The translations under genes and the position numbers were made by a program. A DNA stretch of 48,444 nucleotides from the NCBI GenBank assembly GCA_900772445.1, contig CAAHEL010000070.1:1-48444 (forward strand), written 5' to 3'. The DNA comes from Bacilli bacterium (lineage in GTDB: Bacteria > Bacillota_I > Bacilli_A > RF39 > UBA660). Under the pieces are notes generated by a model. The model was not told where the DNA came from and searched no databases. It saw nothing but the letters and a program-made list of their open reading frames with translations. How positions within the stretch are numbered: position 1 is the stretch's first letter; every line of letters begins with the position of its first letter. Shown here piece by piece: positions 15,203 through 24,758 of this stretch.

Positions 15203-15229
15203 TTATAGCACATATTTTTATTTTGTCAA
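15202..15229 (-). promoter_or_regulatory. Promoter abutting the terminator
   Basis: TTGACA (15229-15224), 16-base spacer, TATAAT (15207-15202). The expected start near 15195 falls within the 5' arm of the terminator stem. RNA from this promoter would lack most of that arm and escape termination, whereas read-through RNA would be stopped. Confidence 0.75.
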
Positions 15230-15543
15230 GATAATTTTACACCAGTTTTTTTGATTTTCCATTTTTTACTACGGTCATATAAATCATGTATATAATTATC
15301 TCCACCTCTATCAAAATATCTATTGCATTTTTCGTTGAAACTCTTGTAAAGGTAATCTTCAACAAAGTCCATTTGGTCATAGACATAAAATTTGTTTGCT
15401 AAATCAACTCTCATATCATCAAGTTGGTCTTGTTTTAAATCCTTAAATTCTTTTAAAACCTTTTTAATCATAGTTATCATGTAACCAATTATTATAGGGA
15501 TTAAATAAGAAATAATTTTTTCTATAATCAATGCTGCACTCAT
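15226..15543 (-). CDS. Membrane-anchored phage protein (holin-like size)
   Basis: 105 residues. One strong N-terminal transmembrane segment (LIIEKIISYLIPIIIGYMI) is followed by a long hydrophilic helical domain (DLKQDQLDDMRVDLANKFYV) and a basic end. It has its own promoter and terminator. The single anchor plus soluble domain differs from the two-pass holin near the endolysin. It could be a second holin, an antiholin or a tail-associated membrane protein. Confidence 0.6.
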   Translation of the reverse strand: MSAALIIEKIISYLIPIIIGYMITMIKKVLKEFKDLKQDQLDDMRVDLANKFYVYDQMDFVEDYLYKSFNEKCNRYFDRGGDNYIHDLYDRSKKWKIKKTGVKLS

Positions 15544-15565
15544 AAAATCTTATCCTTTCATGTAC

Positions 15566-15594
15566 ATTATATTATACTATTGTTTTTTTGTCAA
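15566..15594 (-). promoter_or_regulatory. Promoter of the 15.2-15.5 kb membrane-protein gene
   Basis: TTGACA (15594-15589), 17-base spacer, TATAAT (15571-15566), just after the stop of the DUF859-like gene. Confidence 0.8.
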
Positions 15595-15600
15595 ATTGTG

Positions 15601-17619
15601 TTACACTTCTTTTACTGTTATATGAGTTGCCATAGTATAACCTGACCCTGAGTTTAGATATTGCCCTGTGTATGATTGAATTGCAATTCCTATTTCTGGT
15701 GTAACCTCAGTTATTATAGGTGTCATAGTAAATGTTGTATAATCGTCCGCAGCACTTTTGCCAATTGCGTCTGAAAGAGCAGTGCTACCAGCAAAAAGTC
15801 TAAACCAACTTCGATTTGCAGAATACGACCAAATTTGAGCGGATATTTCAACCTTACAAGTTTTTTTTGAATATATATGTTTATCAATTAAAACCAAATT
15901 ATCTCCAATAGAAGTGTAAACACTATTAAACGGAATTAACTCATTTGCATTAACATAATATGCTCCAGAGTTTATATATGCAGTAATAGCACTTTTACTT
16001 GTAATTGGGGTAATTTCTTTGCCATTAAGGTATAATTTGCCATTAACTTGTAAACCATCATCTAAGGTTTCATCTACAATTCCGTTAATTGCATATTTAT
16101 AGCCAGTATTACTTTTAGAATAACTATCTAAAAACAGCCCATTATCTACATAACCTAATTCATAATCTGTATTGAATATAGTAGTATCATACCCATCACT
16201 TAATGCTAATTGCATATCATAATCTACACCTGCAGGCATACCACCTGATGTGCCATTATAATGTATTTGGAACCCATCTTCTATTGATATATAAATATTA
16301 TCTATACTTTGGTCTCCGACTTTTGCTTTAAATAATGCAGTTGCGTCTATCCAAACTTGGTCACCCCATGTTTCGTTAGGTCTTTTAAATCTATATTTAA
16401 AACTTGTTATTCCATTTGGTCTGTCTGTTGCAAAATTATTTTTCCATAATTTAGCATTTAAACTCAAATATGTTTCAGTGTCAACACCATTTTTTCTCTG
16501 TGTTATAATATTTGAAATTTGAGGGAGTTGATTATAATTAACAATAGTTACACCACTTTTTGTAACATAAGTGTGTTTATTCCTGCTATCTATAGCAGCA
16601 ACTATTATATTAGAACCATAATTATATTTATTTAAAGTATGGGTTACATCATCAGTATCTGAGTAAAGTTCTTCTTGATTATCTTGAAAACTATATCTAC
16701 TCATTGTAGCACCTTTATTAGCAATTGCTTTATTAGTACTACTAATAGTAATTTTTACATTGCTATAATTGTTTATAAGAATTTTACTATTATTAGTTAA
16801 CCCTAGAGTTGTAGTATTTATATCATTATAATCGAAATCTTGGAAAGTAGGATTTGCACTTTCACCAAAAACAAAATCTCCCAACATTTCATTACTACCA
16901 ATTAAATCTGTTTTGGCACTTGTCTTATAAGTCCTTACAACATATGTTAATTTTATAGGAGAAGTGGTTTCATTTGCAGATAAATTGTAAATAATATTAT
17001 ATTCATTTTCTGCAAATTCAAATGAATTACCACCCTCAACTACCCCATCAATAGTTTTGATTAATGTTCCACCACCACCATAATATATGCTTACACTATC
17101 GTAATAAGAAGATACAGATTTTTTAATTCCTACATTACCAGTACCACCATCTTCATATACCTTGATGAAAGAAATTTTACTTGCTCTTGGGATACTTGTT
17201 AATTTTAATGCACCTGTGTTAAATTCTACCGGAGAAATTGGCGGATAAGGTGATGAACTTTCATGAGAATATTTTGTAGTTACAGTCAATGACAATTCAC
17301 CATTTGTATCATGTTCTAATTCACCACTCCATTGCCCTATTATATTTGATGGTTTATTTAATGGTATAGAACTTATTTGGTTATTAACTCTTTCAATTGT
17401 TTGTCCTGTTTTTGTGTCATATGTAGAAATTGAATTATATGGACTAGATAAAGAAGCATATGAGTGTCCATTAATACCATACGCATATTCAGTAATTGTT
17501 ACAACACTTTTATTAGTATCAATATTAAAACTATCTTCTGATACTACTAATCTAAATACATAACTATTTGAAGAATAACCAACGGCTCTAACAGTTTGAC
17601 TATTATCATATAAAATCAT
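15601..17619 (-). CDS. DUF859-like tail/host-specificity protein
   Basis: 672 residues, ATG with GGGAGG upstream, sharing ATGA with the upstream gene. Beta-rich throughout, with N-terminal ISSIPLNKPSNIIGQWSGEL and EHDTNGELSLTVTTKYSHES blocks that match the siphovirus minor structural protein family DUF859. The C-terminal third (YTSIGDNLVLIDKHIYSKKT) resembles a fibre head domain. It is probably part of the tail tip that touches the host surface. No enzymatic motif is seen. Confidence 0.75.
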   Translation of the reverse strand: MILYDNSQTVRAVGYSSNSYVFRLVVSEDSFNIDTNKSVVTITEYAYGINGHSYASLSSPYNSISTYDTKTGQTIERVNNQISSIPLNKPSNIIGQWSGELEHDTNGELSLTVTTKYSHESSSPYPPISPVEFNTGALKLTSIPRASKISFIKVYEDGGTGNVGIKKSVSSYYDSVSIYYGGGGTLIKTIDGVVEGGNSFEFAENEYNIIYNLSANETTSPIKLTYVVRTYKTSAKTDLIGSNEMLGDFVFGESANPTFQDFDYNDINTTTLGLTNNSKILINNYSNVKITISSTNKAIANKGATMSRYSFQDNQEELYSDTDDVTHTLNKYNYGSNIIVAAIDSRNKHTYVTKSGVTIVNYNQLPQISNIITQRKNGVDTETYLSLNAKLWKNNFATDRPNGITSFKYRFKRPNETWGDQVWIDATALFKAKVGDQSIDNIYISIEDGFQIHYNGTSGGMPAGVDYDMQLALSDGYDTTIFNTDYELGYVDNGLFLDSYSKSNTGYKYAINGIVDETLDDGLQVNGKLYLNGKEITPITSKSAITAYINSGAYYVNANELIPFNSVYTSIGDNLVLIDKHIYSKKTCKVEISAQIWSYSANRSWFRLFAGSTALSDAIGKSAADDYTTFTMTPIITEVTPEIGIAIQSYTGQYLNSGSGYTMATHITVKEV

Positions 17620-20069
17620 CTTATATACCTCCCATAAATCTTTTTATTGTCTATTATTAATTTAGTAGTAACTAACCCATCAATATCAGATGTGTCACAT
17701 TTTGCATTTTTCATATAACCCTCTGTTTTGTTTAGATAAAATGTTTTAGTATCTTTGTAATATTGAGCGATTTCATCAGTCATTATTCTCATTTCATCAT
17801 TACCAGAATGAATTTTATAACCTGTCTCATCTAACAAATGAGTTAAACCAATTACTTCTGTCCTTTTTGGAGACCATTCAGTGTAATTGCCATATTCTAA
17901 TTTTAAATCTCCAAATTCTATGTCACACTCTGAAATAGATGTACCACCTGCAAATATGCTAATTGAACCATAATTGCTTGTAAATGTATCTAACCATTCA
18001 CCATTATATTCCAAGCCATAATAAGTGGTTGTTATAGTAGGTTCATTTTCTATATATAGAATTTGATAATGTGAGTAATATAATTTATTATTTTGGTCTT
18101 TTAAAAAGCCTTGATATGAAATTCTTTTCCAACTGGAACTTTCATTATTATACTCATATAATTGTGAATATGTCTCGTTTTCATAAAGTCGTAACCATTT
18201 AACCGAAGTATCTGTTGGTTGAGTAACATTTGAAAATACATTTAAAGAATTACTGCTCTTTGGTATTTTAAATTTCAAGTTTATTAAATCATCAGTCATA
18301 TCTTTTTGTGTACTCCATGTTATAAAAGGTTGACTAGTAAAAGATAAATTATCTAACATATCATTATAAAAATTGATGTCTATGCTGAAAAAACCATTAT
18401 TTTTTATTTTTGAAGTTATTCTAAAAGATAAGGTTAACTCTTCTTCTTTTTGTACCAAATCAAATATATCACTATAAATTATACTATTTGTTTCAGAGTA
18501 ACTATTATTATACACAGTGTTTAATGCTCTTCCACTTATATATTTATTTTTTGTATCACTAGTAGATACCACATTATAATTATTAGGAATAGGGAATGTT
18601 TTCTCTAAATTTGAAATAAGAATATCAGTCTTTTCCCAATGTGAAAAAACATCTTCATTATAAATTGCTTCATATACGACACCATTCTCGTATTGCCCAC
18701 TCGTTTTAGTACAATACCAATATGTTTGGTTTTTAGTTGGTGGTGTGTCTCCTCTATACATAAATATTGGAGATAATGTACTCCACCCCTCAAAATCATA
18801 AAACATAGTATTTCTCACTAAATTATTACCACTCTTTTGGAAATCGATTTTTAAACCATCTATGCTTTCTTTAATTGTTGTTATTTGCTTAGTGTTATCA
18901 TCTACCTTAGTAATTGTATCCTTTATAGTACCATCTATTGTATTTATTTCTCTCTTAATAGTGTTTATGGCGTTTTTTGGGTCTTCCTCTTTAACATTTA
19001 CTACTTCCGTTTGTTGTCCTGTTGGGATAGTAGGATTTATAGTAGTCATTATGCTTTGTTCAAATGTTATTGTATTATCATTTACTGTCACATAATATTT
19101 ATTTCCACCTAAACTAAATTTCAAATTATCCCATGCGTCTAATGTTATATCTCCAAAATTTTCATTTTTTAATGTATATATTTCAGTGTTTTTAACAGTG
19201 TCATATATATAGTTAACTATTGCAACCATATCTTCTCTCGTACCTCCTATAAACAAGTTATTCTGTCTTATATATAGCGTATTCCCAGTTGTGTCTCCAC
19301 TTTCTATTCCCTCAAGTTCATATCTAACTCTAGTAATCTTGTAAGGCTCTCCTAATTCCCACTTTTTACTTCTCAAAGCATTGATTTCAATAGCGTTTTC
19401 TTGTTTTAAAGGTATAAGTTTTACTTTGCCATCTCTATCTATTTTAACATTGCAACCTTTTAATTCTGCTATCCAACTTAGCCATTGTTTGCCACTAATG
19501 GTGCTATCATATGCTCCAGTAGTTATATTATTCCCTTTAGGGTATTCTTCATCAAATGTTACTCCAAAAAAGTTACATATATATTCAAAAATTTCATTAA
19601 TTGTTGACTTGTTGTTAACAAAACATTTGCTAATGTCTATAGCAGGTTTAAATTTAACCCCATAGTCCAAACAAGTTATTTCACATTTAGTTTGATAATC
19701 CTCTGATAAATCATCTATTAGGTATTTACCCATAGGTACATATAACATTTCACCATTTAATGTTGTTCCTATTGATAATGCTACTTCATTCCCACTTTCA
19801 ATAGGTAGATTATCCAAATTCCTAAATGTAATAGTTATTTGTTGGGAGATAAAACTCCCAACATAAAACATATTACTTGTAGTGTCTATGATAGGGTTTG
19901 ATATAACGATTTTGGCGATTTGGCTATAAGGCACATTTACTGGTGTCTTATCTTCCCCTTTTTCCTTAATGGTAAGTTTAACATTATATATGCTATTACC
20001 ACTATATTCTTTATTCCTAAATGCTTGGGTTACATCAGTACCCTCACTATTTTTAACTATATAAGCCAT
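17616..20069 (-). CDS. Tail-tip / baseplate hub protein (Tal-like)
   Basis: 817 residues. The N-terminal 370 residues (ITFRNLDNLPIESGNEVALS, GKYLIDDLSEDYQTKCEITC, GKQWLSWIAELKGCNVKIDR) follow the gp27-like hub fold seen in prophage tail endopeptidase/Tal proteins. A coiled-coil stretch follows at about 365-410 (DGTIKDTITKVDDNTKQITT), then carbohydrate-binding-like beta domains and a C-terminal segment with RMITDEIAQYYKD. It would form the hub through which DNA passes and carry distal domains. No peptidase active site is recognised. Confidence 0.75.
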   Translation of the reverse strand: MAYIVKNSEGTDVTQAFRNKEYSGNSIYNVKLTIKEKGEDKTPVNVPYSQIAKIVISNPIIDTTSNMFYVGSFISQQITITFRNLDNLPIESGNEVALSIGTTLNGEMLYVPMGKYLIDDLSEDYQTKCEITCLDYGVKFKPAIDISKCFVNNKSTINEIFEYICNFFGVTFDEEYPKGNNITTGAYDSTISGKQWLSWIAELKGCNVKIDRDGKVKLIPLKQENAIEINALRSKKWELGEPYKITRVRYELEGIESGDTTGNTLYIRQNNLFIGGTREDMVAIVNYIYDTVKNTEIYTLKNENFGDITLDAWDNLKFSLGGNKYYVTVNDNTITFEQSIMTTINPTIPTGQQTEVVNVKEEDPKNAINTIKREINTIDGTIKDTITKVDDNTKQITTIKESIDGLKIDFQKSGNNLVRNTMFYDFEGWSTLSPIFMYRGDTPPTKNQTYWYCTKTSGQYENGVVYEAIYNEDVFSHWEKTDILISNLEKTFPIPNNYNVVSTSDTKNKYISGRALNTVYNNSYSETNSIIYSDIFDLVQKEEELTLSFRITSKIKNNGFFSIDINFYNDMLDNLSFTSQPFITWSTQKDMTDDLINLKFKIPKSSNSLNVFSNVTQPTDTSVKWLRLYENETYSQLYEYNNESSSWKRISYQGFLKDQNNKLYYSHYQILYIENEPTITTTYYGLEYNGEWLDTFTSNYGSISIFAGGTSISECDIEFGDLKLEYGNYTEWSPKRTEVIGLTHLLDETGYKIHSGNDEMRIMTDEIAQYYKDTKTFYLNKTEGYMKNAKCDTSDIDGLVTTKLIIDNKKIYGRYIR

Positions 20070-20079
20070 ATTTTAATCA

Positions 20080-20544
20080 CTACTCCTCTACTAATGAGAA
20101 CGAATGGTCTATAAAGTTTTCATGTATGTTCCCATTATCATCTTTCCATGCTCTCCACACTGTGATATTCTTATCACTTGCGTACATCTTGTGTACTTTT
20201 GGTTGTAATGTCTTTCTATCTATAAGTTCTACATAAATCCATTCTGGGTCAAGCCTTTTTAATATATATGCTAAGTCATTTTCACTTAACACATTATATG
20301 AAAACTCAACATCATATACATCATGTCTGACCCTATTTCTATGTGTATATCCTTGCAAATCTGTGAATGGGTCTTTATCTACATCATGAAGTGTTATTCC
20401 TAGACCAGAGGGAGTAGGAAAATCTTGCAAATCTGTACACTTGTATTTGATTTGCCCATATTCATCATAGCCATCTTCTTGTCCAGTATGTCCTACTCTT
20501 ATGTAGTTTTCATACTTATTATAATCTATTACTTGCTTTACCAT
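20080..20544 (-). CDS. Distal-tail-type protein (DUF6711-like)
   Basis: 154 residues, ATG after GGAGGTAGGAA. The motif TPSGLGITLHDVDKDPFTDL and R-rich TGQ...NRVRHDVYDVEFSYNV are typical of a small tail protein found directly between tape measure and Tal genes (DUF6711). By position it is the analogue of the distal tail protein (Dit) that connects the tube to the hub. Confidence 0.7.
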   Translation of the reverse strand: MVKQVIDYNKYENYIRVGHTGQEDGYDEYGQIKYKCTDLQDFPTPSGLGITLHDVDKDPFTDLQGYTHRNRVRHDVYDVEFSYNVLSENDLAYILKRLDPEWIYVELIDRKTLQPKVHKMYASDKNITVWRAWKDDNGNIHENFIDHSFSLVEE

Positions 20545-20554
20545 TTCCTACCTC

Positions 20555-23161
20555 CTAAAATCCATATTGCCTATCTTTCTGCTTTTGTTTGAATGTTATG
20601 AAGTCTAATAAGCCCTCAGTGTCTCCCTCAGCAGTTATATTAACATTAACATTTCTTCCAGTTGCCATTATTGCTTTCGCAACACCAGCACTTATTCCAT
20701 CTACAATTTGGTCGTTATTTGCTACAGTCGTTTTATTATTTATTGAACCAACCATCTCTGCTCCTGCTTCTCTTGCTATAAATAATTCTCCTTTTTCTGG
20801 GAAACCACCTTGAGCAAATCTTGGAGTAAATCTTCTTATTGAAACATCTGAAAGTAATTTTATTTTTTTATCAACACCCAAAATTTCTGCGATTTTATTT
20901 TCTTTAACTTTCTTTAATAGGCTATTTACGGCGTCAACTATTAAAGTATTAATCAAATATTCAACTCCACTTACAATGAAATTTATAAGTTTAGTAACTG
21001 CACTTATTGCACCCTCTACAAAACTATCTATAGCCCAACCTAATCTACTTATGAAATTTAAAACGTCTTTTAATACATTATGTACTAAATCTGCTACGGC
21101 GTTTAATATATTTACAAAAGTATTTCCAAATGTGTCTATAGTTTTTGATATTCCGTCAAAGATTTTTGTGAATAAATCTCCTACACTTTCGATAACTTTT
21201 GGTAATACATCCCCTAGTGCATAGATTATATTTTCAATATGTGTACCTATAGTTTCTAATATTTCATTTAATCTAGGTGCAACTGTGTCTATAAAAGAAC
21301 CTACTGCTTTTAATATTATTGGTAAAGTGCCTTTCATTACCAATAATATTGCGGATAAAGCACCTGTTAAAGCAATAACTGATATTAATGCTAATGGGTT
21401 TGACCCTAATATAAGTGACGCTCCTACTAAACTCCATATTAATACCTCAACCATGCCTAATGGTATGGCTAATGCTACCAATAATTCTGTCATAGTAAAA
21501 CCACTATCGGAAATTACTTTTATTAAATCTGCTATACTAGATAATGCAGAGGCAAGTGAGAGTAATACAATTGTTATTGATATAGCCTTTTCTAATGATA
21601 GTTTTTTAGTTGCTTTTTCTAATAGCCATACTGCTGCTACCACTTCTAAAAGCACCCCTCCAATTAATGATAACACTTCCCCCACACTTAAACCACTTTT
21701 TGAAAATGCGTCCATCAATTCTATTATTGATTTTATTACTAATACAAGCCCTCCTAGTATAGCAAAAACCTTTATGCCTGTACCAATACTTTTTAAAAAA
21801 CTTCCAAAACCATCTTTTAATTTATCAACCGAAGTAGCAACATCTTTTATATCTTTAGCCTTTTTCTTTCCAAATATAGATTTAATTTTACTAATTCCTT
21901 TAATTATTGGGAACAAGGTTAAAAATGCTACCAATATTGCTGCTACTGCTATTTTTATCTTGTCTATTAATTTGCCACTATGTTTCCATTCGCCATTGGC
22001 GTCTTTTGTAAACCCAAACCACCCCATAATAGCATTCCTTATTTTAACGGCTCTATTATGTGCTTCTTTAAGTTTGTCATTATATTCATCTAATGCTGCT
22101 AATGCTTTAGGGTCTACTCCTCCAACAGTTCCAGTACCACCACTTGAAGCCGTAGGCGTTTTTATTACATTAAGTTTATCAAACCCTCTAAGAGATTTTT
22201 GTGCTTCTTTTGCTGCTTCACCAGCCCCCTCTAAGTTAGTTTTGAAGTCATTACTCTTGTTGACAATGCTTTGCATTGGTACATCTATTCCGAATAACCC
22301 TAATAGCATTCCTAGAAGTTCATTTACGACCATTAGAATACCATTTAAGACTGGTAGCATAGTTTGTAATAATGGAAGTATAAACGCTCCTAATTGCCTC
22401 TTAAGGGTGTCTATTTGTGCATTCCATATTTTAGTTTGAGTGGAAACATCATTAATAGTTGCAGCATAATTGCCTTGTGCATTTTTAAGTTGGTCTATTA
22501 CTAATAAATATCTAAGTGTTGCTTTTGTAGCAAGGCTCATATTTGTAGTATTAGTTTGTATTCCAAGAGCAAGTGCTTTTTGCTTAACTGCATTATCAGT
22601 TACATCTGCACCAAGTATTTTTAAGGTTTCTGCTTCACCAGTAAGACCGCTAACTAGTTGACGAGCCATTTCCGCAGTATCTTCGTTATAATATGAAGCC
22701 ATATCATTAGTTAATTTAAGCATATTTTCAGCAAGCAAACTCGCTTGTTCATTTGCTAAGCCTAGCGAACTTGTGAATTGCCTAAATGTCCCTAAACTAC
22801 TTGTAAGTTGTGCTATATCAAGCCCTGATAAGTCTGCCATAGTTTTAACAAGTTGTTCACCACTACTATTGACTTCGCCATAAGCAACTTGAAGTTTTTG
22901 CATACTTTTATTGTAATCAACTTGTCTTTTAGTAAGCCTTATCATAGTATCTGTATATTTTTGTATAGATAATAACCAAGCCCCAATTTGTTTTATATCA
23001 AAAGCATTCTTTAACTTTTTACCAGTATCTTCTGCTTTGTCACCAAGTTCTTCCGTTGCGTCTGTTTGATTTTTTGTCTCTTTTCTAAGGGCTTTTAATT
23101 GCTTTATTGCCGCTTCCAAATGAGTTTCAATACTCAACCCAATATCTTCTTTATTATCCAT
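20555..23161 (-). CDS. Tail tape measure protein
   Basis: 868 residues, the longest gene. An N-terminal coiled coil (ETHLEAAIKQLKALRKETKN) is followed by a conserved central region (GLDIAQLTSSLGTFRQFTSS, EMARQLVSGLTGEAETLKIL). Several hydrophobic stretches follow around 400-620, such as KIAVAAILVAFLTLFPII. A C-terminal INNKTTVANNDQIVDGISAG segment common to tape measures closes it. At about 0.15 nm per residue it predicts a flexible tail near 130 nm, hence a siphovirus. Confidence 0.92.
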   Translation of the reverse strand: MDNKEDIGLSIETHLEAAIKQLKALRKETKNQTDATEELGDKAEDTGKKLKNAFDIKQIGAWLLSIQKYTDTMIRLTKRQVDYNKSMQKLQVAYGEVNSSGEQLVKTMADLSGLDIAQLTSSLGTFRQFTSSLGLANEQASLLAENMLKLTNDMASYYNEDTAEMARQLVSGLTGEAETLKILGADVTDNAVKQKALALGIQTNTTNMSLATKATLRYLLVIDQLKNAQGNYAATINDVSTQTKIWNAQIDTLKRQLGAFILPLLQTMLPVLNGILMVVNELLGMLLGLFGIDVPMQSIVNKSNDFKTNLEGAGEAAKEAQKSLRGFDKLNVIKTPTASSGGTGTVGGVDPKALAALDEYNDKLKEAHNRAVKIRNAIMGWFGFTKDANGEWKHSGKLIDKIKIAVAAILVAFLTLFPIIKGISKIKSIFGKKKAKDIKDVATSVDKLKDGFGSFLKSIGTGIKVFAILGGLVLVIKSIIELMDAFSKSGLSVGEVLSLIGGVLLEVVAAVWLLEKATKKLSLEKAISITIVLLSLASALSSIADLIKVISDSGFTMTELLVALAIPLGMVEVLIWSLVGASLILGSNPLALISVIALTGALSAILLVMKGTLPIILKAVGSFIDTVAPRLNEILETIGTHIENIIYALGDVLPKVIESVGDLFTKIFDGISKTIDTFGNTFVNILNAVADLVHNVLKDVLNFISRLGWAIDSFVEGAISAVTKLINFIVSGVEYLINTLIVDAVNSLLKKVKENKIAEILGVDKKIKLLSDVSIRRFTPRFAQGGFPEKGELFIAREAGAEMVGSINNKTTVANNDQIVDGISAGVAKAIMATGRNVNVNITAEGDTEGLLDFITFKQKQKDRQYGF

Positions 23162-23179
23162 ATTTTCAACTCCTTTCCG

Positions 23180-23503
23180 TTAATATCTAGCCCAAGCATT
23201 GAACTCTTGTTGAGCCTTTATATTAACTTCTTCCTTTGTTAATTTTTTAACCTTTTTATTTTCTTGTTTCTTAAATACTTTTTCGTATGCAGGAAATTCG
23301 TTTTTCTTTCCTTTAGAGAAAGCATTTCCTAGAGAAGCCGAATGTGCTATAAAATTCATATTCCCATTAAGCCATGAATTATATTTGATGTATTCTGCTT
23401 GTTGTTGTTGTTCCATTTCCAACTTCTTCATAAAAGAAATTCGGTATGACCAATATAGTTGAGGGTCATCTTCCCAAAACTCTTCACTAGTCATACCGAA
23501 CAT
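23180..23503 (-). CDS. Tail assembly chaperone, downstream frame (GT-type)
   Basis: The standalone frame from ATG 23503 gives 107 residues (MFGMTSEEFWEDDPQLYW...). However, the same frame is open upstream to 23584, directly past the CCCAAAG slip site in the preceding gene. The protein is therefore best read as the T part of a G-GT fusion of about 277 residues made by -1 frameshifting. The content is helical and Gln/Lys-rich, as expected for the extension that binds tape measure protein. Confidence 0.85.
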   Translation of the reverse strand: MFGMTSEEFWEDDPQLYWSYRISFMKKLEMEQQQQAEYIKYNSWLNGNMNFIAHSASLGNAFSKGKKNEFPAYEKVFKKQENKKVKKLTKEEVNIKAQQEFNAWARY

Positions 23504-23517
23504 TATTGCACTAGGGA

Positions 23518-23590
23518 ATAGTTCATTAAGATAAAAGTCAGTGTATGAACTATATGTTTCGCTAGAGTTCTCTTCTACTTCTTCTTTGGG
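23518..23590 (-). promoter_or_regulatory. Programmed -1 ribosomal frameshift site
   Basis: The slippery heptamer C-CCA-AAG lies at 23590-23584, in the right phase, three codons before the stop of the G-type gene. Slipping back one base continues GAA GAA GTA GAA without stop into the downstream ORF. A perfect 9-bp inverted repeat (ATAGTTCAT/ATGAACTAT, 23553-23545 and 23526-23518) lies about 30 bases downstream, somewhat far for a classical stimulator. Confidence 0.85.
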
Positions 23591-24012
23591 CGTAGTGCAG
23601 TTAAGTTTTTTAATTCTGTTTTAGATACATTGTCTATATTCATATCTTCTATCATTTGTTGTGCTAACTCGATTAATTGTGTTTCACCATATTCTTTAAT
23701 AGCCTCGTCATATAACTCGTTTGCTTTTGTTATACTTAGTTTGTGTTCTGTATATAACATTATCCAATATAATCTTCTAAAAGTTGTTGATATGGTTTTA
23801 CTATCTTCTTCAAACTCTTCAACTCCATCAAATGGGTTTGTTTCGTCTGTTATTTCGTTATCTTCAACATCACTATATTTGTCTTGCATTTCTTGAAGTT
23901 TTTTATTTTCTTCTTTGCAAAACTTTTCCCACGCTATAAGTCCCTTTCTATTTAAAAATAAAGTGTATTCAACCCCTGAAATCTCTATTCTTTCCTTACT
24001 TATTTCGTTCAT
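23575..24012 (-). CDS. Tail assembly chaperone, upstream frame (G-type)
   Basis: 145 residues, starting MNEISKERIEISGVEYTLFL and containing the typical WEKFCKEENKKLQE and YWIMLYTEHKLSI segments of small tail chaperones preceding tape measure genes. The last codons are CGC CCA AAG AAG AAG TAG, containing the frameshift heptamer. It would keep the tape measure soluble and guide tail tube polymerisation together with its frameshifted form. Confidence 0.85.
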   Translation of the reverse strand: MNEISKERIEISGVEYTLFLNRKGLIAWEKFCKEENKKLQEMQDKYSDVEDNEITDETNPFDGVEEFEEDSKTISTTFRRLYWIMLYTEHKLSITKANELYDEAIKEYGETQLIELAQQMIEDMNIDNVSKTELKNLTALRPKKK

Positions 24013-24045
24013 GATTTTCTATTCCTTTCGTTTATTTATTTTTTA

Positions 24046-24747
24046 TTATTCACCTGCTAAAACAGTTACAGCAATACTTCTATAAGAAGTTGCTTCTCCA
24101 GTTGCTTTAACTTCAAGTTCTACCATAGTGTTACCAGCAGTAGCACCTGTGATAGTTAGTTTGTTGTTTTCATAAGTAGCAGTTGCAATAGAAGTTCCTT
24201 TACTTGTAGCAGTTACAGTCGCTTCTGGACTTGTTTCAAGTGTTACTTCATATTTTTCAGTTCCTACTAATGTAATATCATTAAGTGGTGTAGTTATAAT
24301 AGCAGTTGGTTTCATTAATGCTCTTACATCATCAATTGGTTCTGTGTCAGCACTTGATACAGTTATATAAATTGTACCTTGTACAACTCCATCAACACTT
24401 AAACCACTTCTTGCGAAACTTAGTGTACCACTAAATTTTTCACCAGTATTATCTGGGTTTCTTTCTAGGAATGTTAAAGCCTTTCCCTCAATTTTCTTTA
24501 ATGCTCTTATGTTATCTCTATGATAATTGAAAGTATAAGACTTTTGGTCTAATGTTTGTAATCCCTCACATTGAGTAACCATAGCGTCACTTAATACAGT
24601 CTTATCTTGAGTACTAGGAGCGCCTTTTGTTTCTGGTGCGTCAACTACTGGTATTAACATTGAAAACAAATTATCAGTAGCGTCTTGAATGTTTAATGAA
24701 GCACCTTTACTAATAAAACCTTTATCAGTATAATATCTTTCGTTCAT
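24046..24747 (-). CDS. Major tail (tube) protein with C-terminal Ig-like domain
   Basis: 233 residues, ATG after AGGAGGAG. Residues 1-150 form the tube subunit (YTFNYHRDNIRALKKIEGKA and SGTLSFARSGLSVDGVVQG). Residues about 150-233 have the beta-sandwich pattern of a bacterial Ig-like (Big_2) domain: ITLVGTEKYEVTLETSPEAT and TITGATAGNTMVELEVKATG. Such domains decorate the outside of tail tubes and may bind host-surface or mucus glycans. Confidence 0.85.
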   Translation of the reverse strand: MNERYYTDKGFISKGASLNIQDATDNLFSMLIPVVDAPETKGAPSTQDKTVLSDAMVTQCEGLQTLDQKSYTFNYHRDNIRALKKIEGKALTFLERNPDNTGEKFSGTLSFARSGLSVDGVVQGTIYITVSSADTEPIDDVRALMKPTAIITTPLNDITLVGTEKYEVTLETSPEATVTATSKGTSIATATYENNKLTITGATAGNTMVELEVKATGEATSYRSIAVTVLAGE

Positions 24748-24758
24748 TTTTTCTCCTC

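Noticed and set aside
21285..22439. 384-codon plus-strand ORF
   Set aside because: It is antisense to the tape measure gene, rich in Ser/Asn/Ile from the complementary bias, and has no ribosome site.
23545..23573. AGAG-AA-CTCT as frameshift-stimulating hairpin
   Set aside because: A two-base loop is too tight to form; only the 9-bp stem further downstream is credible.
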